Shown: piece by piece, positions 25,255 to 33,252 of the stretch
Layout of the letters: every line of letters starts with the position of its first letter
Position numbering within the stretch: the stretch's first letter is position 1
Assembly: GCF_051400755.1 (NCBI RefSeq)
Contig: NZ_JBLFFL010000002.1
Span: forward strand, 682,001-746,000
Direction of reading: 5' to 3'
Origin: Parapedobacter sp051400755
Lineage (GTDB): Bacteria > Bacteroidota > Bacteroidia > Sphingobacteriales > Sphingobacteriaceae
Length of the DNA: 64,000 nucleotides
The notes under the pieces: generated by a model
What the model was told of the DNA's origin: nothing
Seen by the model: only the letters and a program-made list of their open reading frames with translations
Databases searched by the model: none
Translations under genes and position numbers: made by a program

Positions 25255-26241
25255 ATGAATCTCAAATTGACACGTCCGTTGGCGTTTTTTGACTTGGAAA
25301 CCACCGGCGTAAACATATCCGCAGACCGTATCGTAGAGATTTCCATCCTCAGGGTTTCCCCGGATGGCGATGAGGCGGTGAAAACGTTGAAAATCAACCC
25401 CGAAATGCCCATACCCTTGGAATCGACCCTTTTTCACGGCATCTATGATAAAGATGTGGAGGGTTCACCTACGTTTAAGGAGGTCGCCCGGGAGCTGTCT
25501 GATTTCATTGGGGATGCCGATCTGGCCGGGTACAACTCGAACAAGTTTGATATTCCCATGCTGATGGAGGAGTTTATCCGCGCTGGTGTGGATTTTTCGT
25601 TGGAAGGGCGGCATTTTGTGGACGTGCAAAACATCTTCCATCAAATGGAACAGCGTACGCTTAAAGCTGCTTATCGCTTTTATTGCGAAAAGAGCCTGGA
25701 CAATGCTCACAGTGCTGAAGACGATGTGAAAGCAACCTATGAGGTGCTGAAGTCGCAGCTGGACCGCTATCAAGATGCGGAGTGGGAAGATAAGCTGGGC
25801 AATAAATCTATCCCGGTGGTCAATGATGTGGAGGCGCTGCACCGGTTTACCAACTTAAGCCGCCCTGTGGACTTTGCCGGACGGATGGTGTTTGATGATC
25901 AGGGCAAGGAAGTGTTCAACTTCGGAAAACATAAGGGACGGCCCGTGGAAGAGGTTTTTGCCGTAGAGCCCAGCTATTATTCGTGGATCATGCAGGGTGA
26001 TTTCCCGCTGTATACCAAAAAATGCCTGGACAGGATATGGCAACGCTTCCGAATCAAACAAAGAGAAGAACGCGCTGCAGCCAGCATCAAGCAGGAAGCC
26101 CCTCAAAAACCGGCAACGGCAAGTACGCAGCCCATTCAGGACAAGCCCGCTGACAGACAGCAACAACAACCCGCGAAACAGAAACCCAAGCCGATCACGG
26201 ATGACATGCTGAAAAGCTTGCAGGAAAAGTTTGGGAAATAA
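25255..26241 (+). CDS. DnaQ-like 3'-5' exonuclease
   Basis: A 328-residue protein with an N-terminal DEDD exonuclease domain: FFDLETTG (ExoI) at residue 12, the AGYNSNKFDIPML segment (ExoII) and HSAEDDVKA (ExoIII) near 160. Residues of about 205-265 resemble a DUF3820-type module (FGKHKGRPVEEV, YYSWIM). A Gln/Pro/Lys-rich linker leads to a short C-terminal end. It is not the classical epsilon subunit by length and could act in repair or RNA turnover. ATG 25255 (MNLKLTRP) is preferred over 25225. Confidence 0.87.
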   Translation: MNLKLTRPLAFFDLETTGVNISADRIVEISILRVSPDGDEAVKTLKINPEMPIPLESTLFHGIYDKDVEGSPTFKEVARELSDFIGDADLAGYNSNKFDIPMLMEEFIRAGVDFSLEGRHFVDVQNIFHQMEQRTLKAAYRFYCEKSLDNAHSAEDDVKATYEVLKSQLDRYQDAEWEDKLGNKSIPVVNDVEALHRFTNLSRPVDFAGRMVFDDQGKEVFNFGKHKGRPVEEVFAVEPSYYSWIMQGDFPLYTKKCLDRIWQRFRIKQREERAAASIKQEAPQKPATASTQPIQDKPADRQQQQPAKQKPKPITDDMLKSLQEKFGK

Positions 26242-26278
26242 GGTGCTCCAATACTTACCCGCAACTGACAAAACACTG

Positions 26279-26309
26279 TTGAATTAGCGAAGGGAAAGCC
26301 CTATTTTTG
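26279..26309 (+). promoter_or_regulatory. Promoter of trxB (TTG-N20-TATTTTTG)
   Basis: TTG at 26279-26281 and TATTTTTG at 26302-26309 are 20 bases apart. The ATG at 26328 follows 18 bases later. Confidence 0.55.
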
Positions 26310-26327
26310 TACGTCAAAAAAGCAACT

Positions 26328-27281
26328 ATGTCACAAGAAACCGAACACGTGAAATGTTTGATCATCGGCTCCGGACCTGCGGGGTATACCGCTGCCATCT
26401 ATGCTGCCCGGGCCGATCTCAAGCCGGTGTTGTATACGGGTATCGTGCCCGGAGGCCAGCTTACGCAAACCACGGAGGTGGACAATTTCCCGGGCTATCC
26501 GGCTGGTGTGCAAGGGCCTCAAATGATGGAGGATTTTAGAAATCAAGCAGCGCGTTTCGGCACAGATATACGCTTTGGTTACATTACGTCTGTAGACTTT
26601 TCGGGCGATGTGCACAAGGTGGTTGTGGATGGAGAGAAAACCGTAACCGCTGAAACGGTGATCATCGCTACGGGTGCTACGGCCAAATGGTTGGGACTGG
26701 AAAGCGAACAAAAATATAACGGCTTCGGTGTGTCAGCCTGCGCGGTGTGCGACGGTTTCTTTTTCAAGGGGCAGGATGTCGCGATCGTTGGGGCTGGTGA
26801 TACGGCGGCGGAAGAAGCGACCTATCTGGCCAAGCTGGCCAATAAGGTGCATATGTTGGTGCGCAGGGAAGAATTCCGGGCGTCCAAAGCCATGCAGCAT
26901 CGGGTGCTGAATACGCCGAACATCGAAATACACTACCACTCAGAAACGAAAGAGATTGTCGGCGATGGACAGAGTGTGACTGGGGTGCTGGTGTATAATA
27001 ACCAGACACTGGAGGAGACGTTGCTGCCCGTGACCGGATTTTTCGTCGCGATCGGCCATAAGCCCAATACCGAATTATTCCAAGGGATGCTGGATATGGA
27101 TGCCAACGGCTATCTCATCACCAAGCCGGGCAGCACGCGTACGAATATGGAGGGTGTATTTGCCTGCGGAGACGTGCAGGACCATATCTACCGCCAGGCG
27201 GTGACCGCAGCTGGAACGGGGTGCATGGCGGCGTTGGAGGCCGAGCGTTACCTCGCTGCCAAGGAGCACGCTATGGTATAA
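26328..27281 (+). CDS. trxB: Thioredoxin-disulfide reductase
   Basis: A 317-residue NADPH-dependent flavoprotein that reduces thioredoxin. FAD-binding GSGPAGYTAAIYA is at residue 15, the redox pair CAVC (SACAVCDG) near 141, the NADPH-binding GAGDTAAEEA near 163, and FACGDVQDHIYRQ near the end. It is of the normal low-molecular-weight type. ATG 26328 lies 18 bases after a TATTTTTG box. The convergent rhodanese/persulfide operon next to it suggests shared thiol chemistry, though the strands differ. Confidence 0.95.
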   Translation: MSQETEHVKCLIIGSGPAGYTAAIYAARADLKPVLYTGIVPGGQLTQTTEVDNFPGYPAGVQGPQMMEDFRNQAARFGTDIRFGYITSVDFSGDVHKVVVDGEKTVTAETVIIATGATAKWLGLESEQKYNGFGVSACAVCDGFFFKGQDVAIVGAGDTAAEEATYLAKLANKVHMLVRREEFRASKAMQHRVLNTPNIEIHYHSETKEIVGDGQSVTGVLVYNNQTLEETLLPVTGFFVAIGHKPNTELFQGMLDMDANGYLITKPGSTRTNMEGVFACGDVQDHIYRQAVTAAGTGCMAALEAERYLAAKEHAMV

Positions 27282-27295
27282 GCTCGTCAATCCCG

Positions 27296-27799
27296 TCAAT
27301 CGTATACTTTAGACCCATTTTCGAGCCATTGCGACCAGTTATTGTCGTACACGTGGATTTCGGTCGTCTGCACGCTGTCGTTGTTGTATACCGGATTCCG
27401 CTGGTTGACCCATTCGTATATGCCGCCAAATAAATGGTATACGTGCCGGTAACCGGCTTTCTGGAGTTTCTCGGCGATGCGTTCGCTGCGGCTGCCAATG
27501 GCGCAATAGACCACGATGGTATCACGCTTCGGGATATCGTATACCTTGCGCATGTCAAACCAAATATAACCCACGTGCCGCGCATGTTTCAGGTGGCTTA
27601 CGTCAAATTCATCCTGCTCTCGTGCGTCCAGTATGACTGCGCCTTGCTTCATCAGCGCCGGTAATTCGCTTACCGTAACCGTGGGTACGCTGTGTCGGTA
27701 AACACTGTTCAACCGGGCACTGAAATCGGGATTAATCGTTGAATCCTGCTGCTGGTGACCGAGCGTCAAACATGCTTGAATCAATAATAGTTTCCACAT
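27296..27799 (-). CDS. Exported single-domain rhodanese
   Basis: A 167-residue protein with a short N-terminal hydrophobic stretch (MWKLLLIQACLTLGH) that looks like a signal peptide. The rhodanese domain has ILDAREQDEFDVSHL and the catalytic Cys in VVYCAIGSRS near residue 110. Rhodaneses move sulfane sulfur between thiols. Its ATG shares one base with the stop of the CstB-like gene (TGATG), so the two are translationally coupled: one protein handles sulfur inside the cell and the other probably in the periplasm. Confidence 0.85.
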   Translation of the reverse strand: MWKLLLIQACLTLGHQQQDSTINPDFSARLNSVYRHSVPTVTVSELPALMKQGAVILDAREQDEFDVSHLKHARHVGYIWFDMRKVYDIPKRDTIVVYCAIGSRSERIAEKLQKAGYRHVYHLFGGIYEWVNQRNPVYNNDSVQTTEIHVYDNNWSQWLENGSKVYD

Positions 27800-29139
27800 C
27801 AGCTTGCCGGTACAAAGTCCGAAATATGTGTCCCCATGTCCTGTACAGTCGCATCGGTCAACGCGGCTGCAACGATACTCGCACCGATGGTCGACCGGTA
27901 TCCCCCGGCACAGTGCACCACAATGGGTTTTTCAGTGGGAAGTTGATGCGCCTTGGCCCGCAGTTCGGGCAGCGGAATGGGAATCGCATGGTCGAAAATA
28001 AGCGTCCCGCCCGTTTCCGAAGCATTGCGGATATCAACCACGGTATAGTCCTCAGGGTGTTCTCCGAAGTCCGCAAAATCAAACGGAACCGACACGGATG
28101 GACCACCAGCTATGGCCACCAGCGCCTTTACCTGCTGCTCATAGCCAATTTTTGCGGCTTTTCGGATCAGCGTATCCAACTGTCGGCGGTCGGCTGCCGA
28201 CAAGTAAAATGGCTCACCGGGTTTTACCACCGTGCCCAGCCAGGTTTCAAACCGGAGTCCATCGGGTATATTGATGGCGTCCCGCAAGTGGCCAGCCTTG
28301 AATTGGTCCTGCGGCCGTCCGTCTATCACGAGGGTGCCTGCTGCGACCCCCTCTGCGTGGCTAAGCACCGGAATGGCTTCAATGCTCTTGGTGAACGCAG
28401 CCGCCCCTTTTTTGTTAAGCGCCACATCGAATTCAAAATAATGGGGGACGAAAGGCTGCTGTTCCAATACCAAGGAGACAAAATCATCTTCGCTCATCGG
28501 CTGAAGGGCATAGTTGCCGCTGATTTCCCGTCCTATGGTGCTTTGGAGGTCGCTGCTGATGTTTTTGCCGCAGAGTGAACCCGGTCCATGGGCAGGGTAT
28601 ACCAACACATCGGGGGGGAGGACCATCAGTTTCTCCCGTGTAGAATGGTATAACTGCTTGGCCAACGCTGCTGCCTTCGCCGTGAGGTGCCCCACGTTCT
28701 CCCGTAGATCAGGCCGACCCACATCGCCCACGAAAAGAGTGTCGCCGGTAAATACCGCGTGCGGGCGGTTTCGCTCGTCCAACAAGAGGATGCAGATGCT
28801 ATCGGGCGAATGCCCAGGTGTATTGATGGCCTCCAAGGAAACCGCGCCCAAGGCGATGCGGTCGCCATCATCGAAGGTCTTGTGGGGATATTCAGCTCCC
28901 ACGAGGTGACTGGTATAAATAGGTGCCCCCGTGAGCTGATGCAACTCCAAATGCGAACTGACAAAATCCGCATGCGGATGCGTTTCGATGATGGCAGAAA
29001 TCTGAGCCTGCTGTTGAGCGGCAAAGGTGATGTAGGGTTGTGGATCACGCGCCGGATCAATCAATGCCAGTTGTCCTTCACTGACAATGGCGTAAGAAGC
29101 TTGCGCTAATCCGTTATCATAAAATTGATGTATATTCAT
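27799..29139 (-). CDS. CstB-like persulfide dioxygenase-rhodanese fusion
   Basis: A 446-residue protein with the three-part build of CstB. An N-terminal metallo-beta-lactamase-fold persulfide dioxygenase shows iron ligands in THPHADFVSSH, PGHSPDS, GDVGRPDL and YPAHGPGS, followed by LCGKN. A rhodanese-like middle domain has lost its Cys (PFYLSAADRR). A C-terminal rhodanese has its active Cys in VVHCAGGYRS. It would oxidise persulfides to thiosulfate or sulfite and so detoxify sulfide. It has no signal peptide. It is coupled to the exported rhodanese gene; no CstR-like repressor is seen in the window. Confidence 0.88.
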   Translation of the reverse strand: MNIHQFYDNGLAQASYAIVSEGQLALIDPARDPQPYITFAAQQQAQISAIIETHPHADFVSSHLELHQLTGAPIYTSHLVGAEYPHKTFDDGDRIALGAVSLEAINTPGHSPDSICILLLDERNRPHAVFTGDTLFVGDVGRPDLRENVGHLTAKAAALAKQLYHSTREKLMVLPPDVLVYPAHGPGSLCGKNISSDLQSTIGREISGNYALQPMSEDDFVSLVLEQQPFVPHYFEFDVALNKKGAAAFTKSIEAIPVLSHAEGVAAGTLVIDGRPQDQFKAGHLRDAINIPDGLRFETWLGTVVKPGEPFYLSAADRRQLDTLIRKAAKIGYEQQVKALVAIAGGPSVSVPFDFADFGEHPEDYTVVDIRNASETGGTLIFDHAIPIPLPELRAKAHQLPTEKPIVVHCAGGYRSTIGASIVAAALTDATVQDMGTHISDFVPAS

Positions 29140-29197
29140 ATGTGAGACAACGTTCGCCGCAAAGATACAGAAAATGTTTTGGTGGTAAATTAATCTG

Positions 29198-29205
29198 TAT
29201 TTTTG
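29198..29205 (+). promoter_or_regulatory. -7 box TATTTTTG before the 29211 gene
   Basis: Exact element ending five bases before the ATG. TTTG at 29178-29181 is 16 bases upstream, a short spacer. Confidence 0.45.
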
Positions 29206-29210
29206 GCGGC

Positions 29211-30104
29211 ATGTGGATCATAAGAAGATTAGCCATACTGGTTGGGTGCTGTTTAGCAATCGCGGGTGTATGGGCACAAGGCACGACGCCGTTCGCCAAT
29301 GGCGAGGCCCATGGCAAAATAAAAGGCAGTACGATCAATGAGGCTTCGGGGCTGGTGGCCGCCGTGGCGCATCCCCGTCATTTCTGGACACATAACGACA
29401 GTGGCGACAAGGCCCGGATATTTCTCATGGATGATTCGGCCAGGCACCAAGCAACGTTTTATCTGCAAGGGATTGAAGCCCGTGACTGGGAGGATATCGG
29501 GATGATGGAGCAACAAGGACGGCATTACCTCATTGTCGGCGATATTGGCGACAACCAAAACCGGCGCCCGAATGTACAGGTTCACGTATTTGAAGAACCG
29601 CAGATTGACGTACAGGACCCCGCTGGTGTACCGGACATCGATACGATTCCGCGAGAACGGATACGTTCCTATACCATGCGGTATGAAGACGGCCCGCGGG
29701 ATGCCGAATCCTTGTTTTTCGACCCGGTGGAGAAGCGGCTATACCTCATTAGCAAACGGGACCTGGCCGTAGGGCTGTATGTCGTGGATCTGCCCGCGAT
29801 GGCTACGGATACCTTGACCCTCCATCGTGTGGCCTCCCTGCCATTTACCTTTATCACGGCAGCCGATATCAGTCCGGACGGGACGGAATTATTGATGAAG
29901 AACCTATTGGGCGTGTTTTATTGGAAGCGCAATGCGGGCGAATCGGTATCCGAGATGATGAGCCGGACGCCGATCCGACTGCCTTATGAGCCCGAACCAC
30001 AGGGGGAAGCCATCGCTTTTTCGCGAGACGGAAGTGGTTATTATACCCTGAGCGAGGCACCCTTTGGTTTGACTGCGGTTTTGTATTTTTACCGGCGATT
30101 ATAA
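29211..30104 (+). CDS. Exported beta-propeller-like protein of unknown function
   Basis: A 297-residue protein with a signal peptide (MWIIRRLAILVGCC..., cleavage near VWA-Q). The mature part has recurring short strands with Asp turns, such as HFWTHNDSGDKARIF, YLIVGDIGDNQNRR and DAESLFFDPVEKRLYLISKR, typical of WD/NHL-like propellers that read out calcium or sugar ligands. I cannot name a family. An esterase-like or binding role in the periplasm is possible. A lipobox-like LVGC occurs too early to be convincing. The longer frame from 29142 is rejected because the promoter lies inside it. Confidence 0.75.
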   Translation: MWIIRRLAILVGCCLAIAGVWAQGTTPFANGEAHGKIKGSTINEASGLVAAVAHPRHFWTHNDSGDKARIFLMDDSARHQATFYLQGIEARDWEDIGMMEQQGRHYLIVGDIGDNQNRRPNVQVHVFEEPQIDVQDPAGVPDIDTIPRERIRSYTMRYEDGPRDAESLFFDPVEKRLYLISKRDLAVGLYVVDLPAMATDTLTLHRVASLPFTFITAADISPDGTELLMKNLLGVFYWKRNAGESVSEMMSRTPIRLPYEPEPQGEAIAFSRDGSGYYTLSEAPFGLTAVLYFYRRL

Positions 30105-30124
30105 CGTATAACACAACGATTAAC

Positions 30125-30940
30125 ATGAAAGTCTATTTAAGCATTGTCTTGTTCATGTTTGCTGTGGCGAACACCGAAGGAGCCGAGGTCGACACCATCT
30201 CCGTGGCCAGTGCAGCCATGAATAAGGGCATCAAAACGGTGGTCATCACCCCGGAAGGATACGCAGACAAGGCTGCGGTGCCCGTGGTATACCTCCTTCA
30301 TGGCCATGGCGGTAATTATGCCGACTGGATCAATGGTGTTCCCGAAATCAAGGTTCTGGCTGACCGATACGGATTGATGATCGTATGTCCAGATGGCGGG
30401 CGTAGCAGTTGGTACTGGGATAGTCCCGTCGATCAGTCGTTTCGGTATGAGACCTTTGTGGCCACTGAGTTGGTCGCCTGGGTTGATGAGCAATACAAGA
30501 CGATCAGCAACCGTAAAGGCAGAGCCATCACCGGCTTAAGCATGGGTGGGCACGGTGCATTGTACCTGGCCATGCGGCATCAGGATGTATTCGGTGCCGC
30601 TGGTAGCACGGCCGGTGGGGTAGACATACGCCCTTTTCCGCTGCAATGGAATATGGCCGAGCGGTTGGGAAGTTATGCGGAGCATCCCGAAGATTGGGAT
30701 GCCCATACCGTCGTTGAACAGCTCCACCGCCTGACGCCCCAGTCATTGGCATTGGTGATCGACTGCGGTGTCGACGATTTCTTCTACGGCGTGAATGAAC
30801 AACTGCACCGTAAACTGCTGGAGCGCAATATCCCACATACCTACATCACCGGTCCGGGCGCACATAATTGGGATTATTGGAAGCAATCCATCCCTTACCA
30901 GTTGCTGTATTTCAGTGTATTTTTCGAAAGCGGAAAATAA
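30125..30940 (+). CDS. Exported esterase-D-like alpha/beta hydrolase
   Basis: A 271-residue serine hydrolase with a cleavable signal peptide (MKVYLSIVLFMFAVANTEGA). The oxyanion segment is YLLHGHGG, the nucleophile elbow GLSMGGHG is near residue 142, and the likely catalytic Asp and His are in DCGVDDFF and GAHNWDYW. This is the esterase D/feruloyl-esterase-like family; carbohydrate esterases of this type occur in many Bacteroidota. It sits 20 bases after the propeller-like gene, so the two are probably co-transcribed. The substrate is unknown. Confidence 0.82.
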   Translation: MKVYLSIVLFMFAVANTEGAEVDTISVASAAMNKGIKTVVITPEGYADKAAVPVVYLLHGHGGNYADWINGVPEIKVLADRYGLMIVCPDGGRSSWYWDSPVDQSFRYETFVATELVAWVDEQYKTISNRKGRAITGLSMGGHGALYLAMRHQDVFGAAGSTAGGVDIRPFPLQWNMAERLGSYAEHPEDWDAHTVVEQLHRLTPQSLALVIDCGVDDFFYGVNEQLHRKLLERNIPHTYITGPGAHNWDYWKQSIPYQLLYFSVFFESGK

Positions 30941-31075
30941 CGTTATTTTGGTTGATTTTCAGTTGATTGTGATTTATATCTAAAAAAATATGACTTTTTT
31001 GAATAAATGGGTTGACATTCTCGACTTATTTTTCCTAATTTTATTGCACAAACTAGCCGGTTATAAACTTAAAGC

Positions 31076-31113
31076 AAGTCCTGATGCCTAATTCATCAGG
31101 ACTTCCCTTTTTA
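31076..31113 (+). terminator. Intrinsic terminator in the 30941-31126 gap
   Basis: AAGTCCTGATG at 31076-31086 pairs perfectly with CATCAGGACTT at 31094-31104, followed by CCCTTTTT. It would end esterase transcription. The upstream stretch resembles the candidate small RNA at 7758, so a separate RNA is also possible. Confidence 0.75.
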
Positions 31114-31126
31114 CGGTGGTCACCTG

Positions 31127-31420
31127 CTATTTATTACCGCCGAGTTCCTGCTGCTGCCGAAGTTGGTCGACATTGTTTTTAGCCGCAAAATCATCGGTCT
31201 TTGCTGCGAATGCAGCCAATAATTCGGTAATAGCTTCTGCATTTTCGGCAGTGCGCTGGTAAATATCCGGCAATATTTCGCTCAGGCGATTGTCGCCTAT
31301 TTCGATATTATCTACCTCTACCTTGCCGATTTTTTCTAATACTGCCTGCTGGCTCCGTTTTAAATCCTCCAATTCCCGGACGATTTTTTCCATCAGTTCG
31401 AATTTCTGCAACTTATCCAT
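31127..31420 (-). CDS. Small coiled-coil protein, unknown function
   Basis: A 97-residue acidic, helix-forming protein without Cys or signal peptide. The first 40 residues (MDKLQKFELMEKIVRELEDL...) show heptad-like spacing of Leu/Ile. A conserved-looking centre NRLSEILPDIYQRT follows, then an Ala-rich helix. I do not recognise a family. It is likely an oligomeric cytoplasmic protein. ATG 31420 is used; TTG 31426 is less likely. Two palindromes at 31464-31497 lie in its promoter region, shared with the divergent TPR gene. Confidence 0.6.
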   Translation of the reverse strand: MDKLQKFELMEKIVRELEDLKRSQQAVLEKIGKVEVDNIEIGDNRLSEILPDIYQRTAENAEAITELLAAFAAKTDDFAAKNNVDQLRQQQELGGNK

Positions 31421-31463
31421 GATCAAATTATGTCTGGTGTTAGGTAGGTAAACAATAAAGGCG

Positions 31464-31497
31464 GCAAAATGTTTTGCAATAAACTAATTGATTAGTT
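31464..31497. promoter_or_regulatory. Two adjacent palindromes in a divergent promoter region
   Basis: GCAAAA-TG-TTTTGC (31464-31477) and AACTAAT-TG-ATTAGTT (31482-31497) both have perfect arms around a TG centre and lie side by side between divergent genes. They are candidate operators. Confidence 0.5.
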
Positions 31498-31534
31498 ATA
31501 TTGCGAAAGATTTAGTTGTATAAATTGATGTGTT

Positions 31535-32695
31535 ATGAATAAGGTCTTTTATATTGCGGTGCTGGCCTGCTGTTGGTTATCGATAGTGGTCGGATATGCT
31601 CAAAATAGGCAACCGGACAATAACAGGTTGCTTGAGTTTTATCAATCTCAACAGTATCGTGAGGCTGCGGAATATCTCAAACAGTATTACCCTGACACCA
31701 TTGCCGATCCAACGGTGTTAAGCCGGTTGGGTTATTGTTATCGCATGGCGGGTGATTATGGGCAGGCCACCCGGTATTACCTCCAATTGTATGCATTGGA
31801 CAGCACGAATACCTCGACATTGTCAAATTTGGCGGCGATCCACATCCGCCGCGGACAATACCTGCCCGCGGCTGGCTATTACCAGCGGATCATCGCGGTA
31901 GACAGCGCCCATGTGGCCGCATATGATGCGCTTTCGGGCTTGATGAGAAGGCGTGGTGAGCTGGATTCGGCATATCACTACCTCCGGCGGGCCAATCAAA
32001 TACAACCTGTGAACAGCGACATTGCGTACGATTTTGCCCAGTTGTGCATGGATCTAGAGCGGCATCCCGAGGCCGACACGGTGTTGCAGCGGGCGCTGCA
32101 AGCCGATCCGGAGCACGGTTTGCTGCTGTTGGGGAAAATTAAAGTGGCAGAGAAACTGGAAAATTACCTGGAAGTGGTGAATGTGGGCGAGCGATTGGTG
32201 GAGCAGGGTGACGAAAGCCAGCAAGTACTGTCCATATTGGCCAAAGGGTATTTTCATATCGACGATTTCATCGGTTGCCAGCAGACCTATGAACGCCTGC
32301 TCGCCATTTATGAGCAGATGGGCGAAATCGATTATTACTATTTAGCGATGGCCTATAAGACCTTGAAGCGGTACAAGGATGGACTGGAATGCATGGATAA
32401 GGTGCTGGCACTGGCTATATCACCAAACGCTGCTTTTTATTACGGACGCAAGGCGGATTTGCACGACCTGGCCAACCAACCATCCGCTGCGGCGTCAAGT
32501 TACCTGCGTAGTTTTCAGTTTGAAGTGATTCCGTTGCATTATTATAGCCTTGCTGTATTATACGACCGCAAATTGAGCGATACCCGCAATGCCCTGCGCT
32601 ACTATCGCTTATATCTCAAACAGCAGCTACCTCAGGAGGAACGTGTTTACGTGGATTATGCGCATAAGCGCATAGACGAGATCGCGCCGGAATAG
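31535..32695 (+). CDS. Exported TPR-repeat protein
   Basis: A 386-residue protein with a signal peptide (MNKVFYIAVLACCWLSIVVGYAQ). The rest is a chain of about nine TPR units, for example LSRLGYCYRMAGDYGQA, LAAIHIRRGQYLPAA and YYLAMAYKTLKRYKDG. It ends without a catalytic domain. TPR proteins in the periplasm usually scaffold envelope complexes. No partner can be named from the neighbours. The gene is monocistronic by context: a promoter region with palindromes lies upstream and a new promoter follows downstream. Confidence 0.82.
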   Translation: MNKVFYIAVLACCWLSIVVGYAQNRQPDNNRLLEFYQSQQYREAAEYLKQYYPDTIADPTVLSRLGYCYRMAGDYGQATRYYLQLYALDSTNTSTLSNLAAIHIRRGQYLPAAGYYQRIIAVDSAHVAAYDALSGLMRRRGELDSAYHYLRRANQIQPVNSDIAYDFAQLCMDLERHPEADTVLQRALQADPEHGLLLLGKIKVAEKLENYLEVVNVGERLVEQGDESQQVLSILAKGYFHIDDFIGCQQTYERLLAIYEQMGEIDYYYLAMAYKTLKRYKDGLECMDKVLALAISPNAAFYYGRKADLHDLANQPSAAASSYLRSFQFEVIPLHYYSLAVLYDRKLSDTRNALRYYRLYLKQQLPQEERVYVDYAHKRIDEIAPE

Positions 32696-32718
32696 TTCGG
32701 TAACAATCAAGTCACTCA

Positions 32719-32750
32719 TTTGCATAGTTTTCCAGTTTCTGTTATATTTG
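32719..32750 (+). promoter_or_regulatory. Promoter of the molybdenum hydroxylase cluster
   Basis: TTTG at 32719-32722, a 20-base spacer and TATATTTG at 32743-32750 precede the first gene of the cluster. No other clear promoter is seen until 40975. Confidence 0.6.
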
Positions 32751-32777
32751 ATTGCATCTACCAAAAGGTATGATGTC

Positions 32778-32798
32778 ATGAAAAATGCCTTGTTATGA
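32778..32798 (+). CDS. Possible 6-codon upstream ORF overlapping the Fe-S gene start
   Basis: ATG AAA AAT GCC TTG TTA TGA encodes MKNALL, and its stop overlaps the start codon of the Fe-S gene (ATGA). A ribosome ending here could restart on the main gene. It may also be chance. Confidence 0.25.
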   Translation: MKNALL

Positions 32799-33235
32799 TT
32801 CTTCATGTAAATGGCCATGAATATCGCATCGATGTGCCGGACAATGCCAGCCTGCTGGATACGCTCCGGATACAGTTGAAACTCACGGGTGCCAAATACG
32901 GATGTGGGGAAGGCGTGTGCGGAGCCTGCCGGGTGCTCATCGATGGTCACGCGGTGCCCTCCTGCATCACACCGGCGGTCAGTGTCCAAAACAAGGAAAT
33001 CGTAACGATCGAGGGACTGGAGAAAGATGGGCAGCTGCATCCGGTGCAGCAGGCTTTTCTGGATGAAGATGCCTTTCAATGTGCCTATTGTTCCTCAGGC
33101 ATGATCATATCCGCCGTCGCATTAAAAAACCAAAATCCTAAACCAAACCAACAGGAGATCATCAATGCCATGCAGGTCAATATTTGCCGTTGCTGCGTGT
33201 ATCCCCGGATCATGAAAGCAATCAGCAACGCATAG
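32795..33235 (+). CDS. 2Fe-2S subunit of a molybdenum hydroxylase (first pair)
   Basis: A 146-residue protein of the xanthine dehydrogenase/isoquinoline oxidoreductase small-subunit family. The plant-type cluster site GCGEGVCGAC is near residue 37. The second helical-domain cluster is unusual: CAYCSSGM replaces the common CGYC, and the last pair reads CRCC where CRCG is usual, giving an extra Cys next to the ligand. It passes electrons from the Mo site of the large subunit encoded 17 bases downstream. It has no signal peptide, so export probably needs the Tat signal of the large subunit. Confidence 0.9.
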   Translation: MILHVNGHEYRIDVPDNASLLDTLRIQLKLTGAKYGCGEGVCGACRVLIDGHAVPSCITPAVSVQNKEIVTIEGLEKDGQLHPVQQAFLDEDAFQCAYCSSGMIISAVALKNQNPKPNQQEIINAMQVNICRCCVYPRIMKAISNA

Positions 33236-33252
33236 CCATAAGAAAAAGCGTC

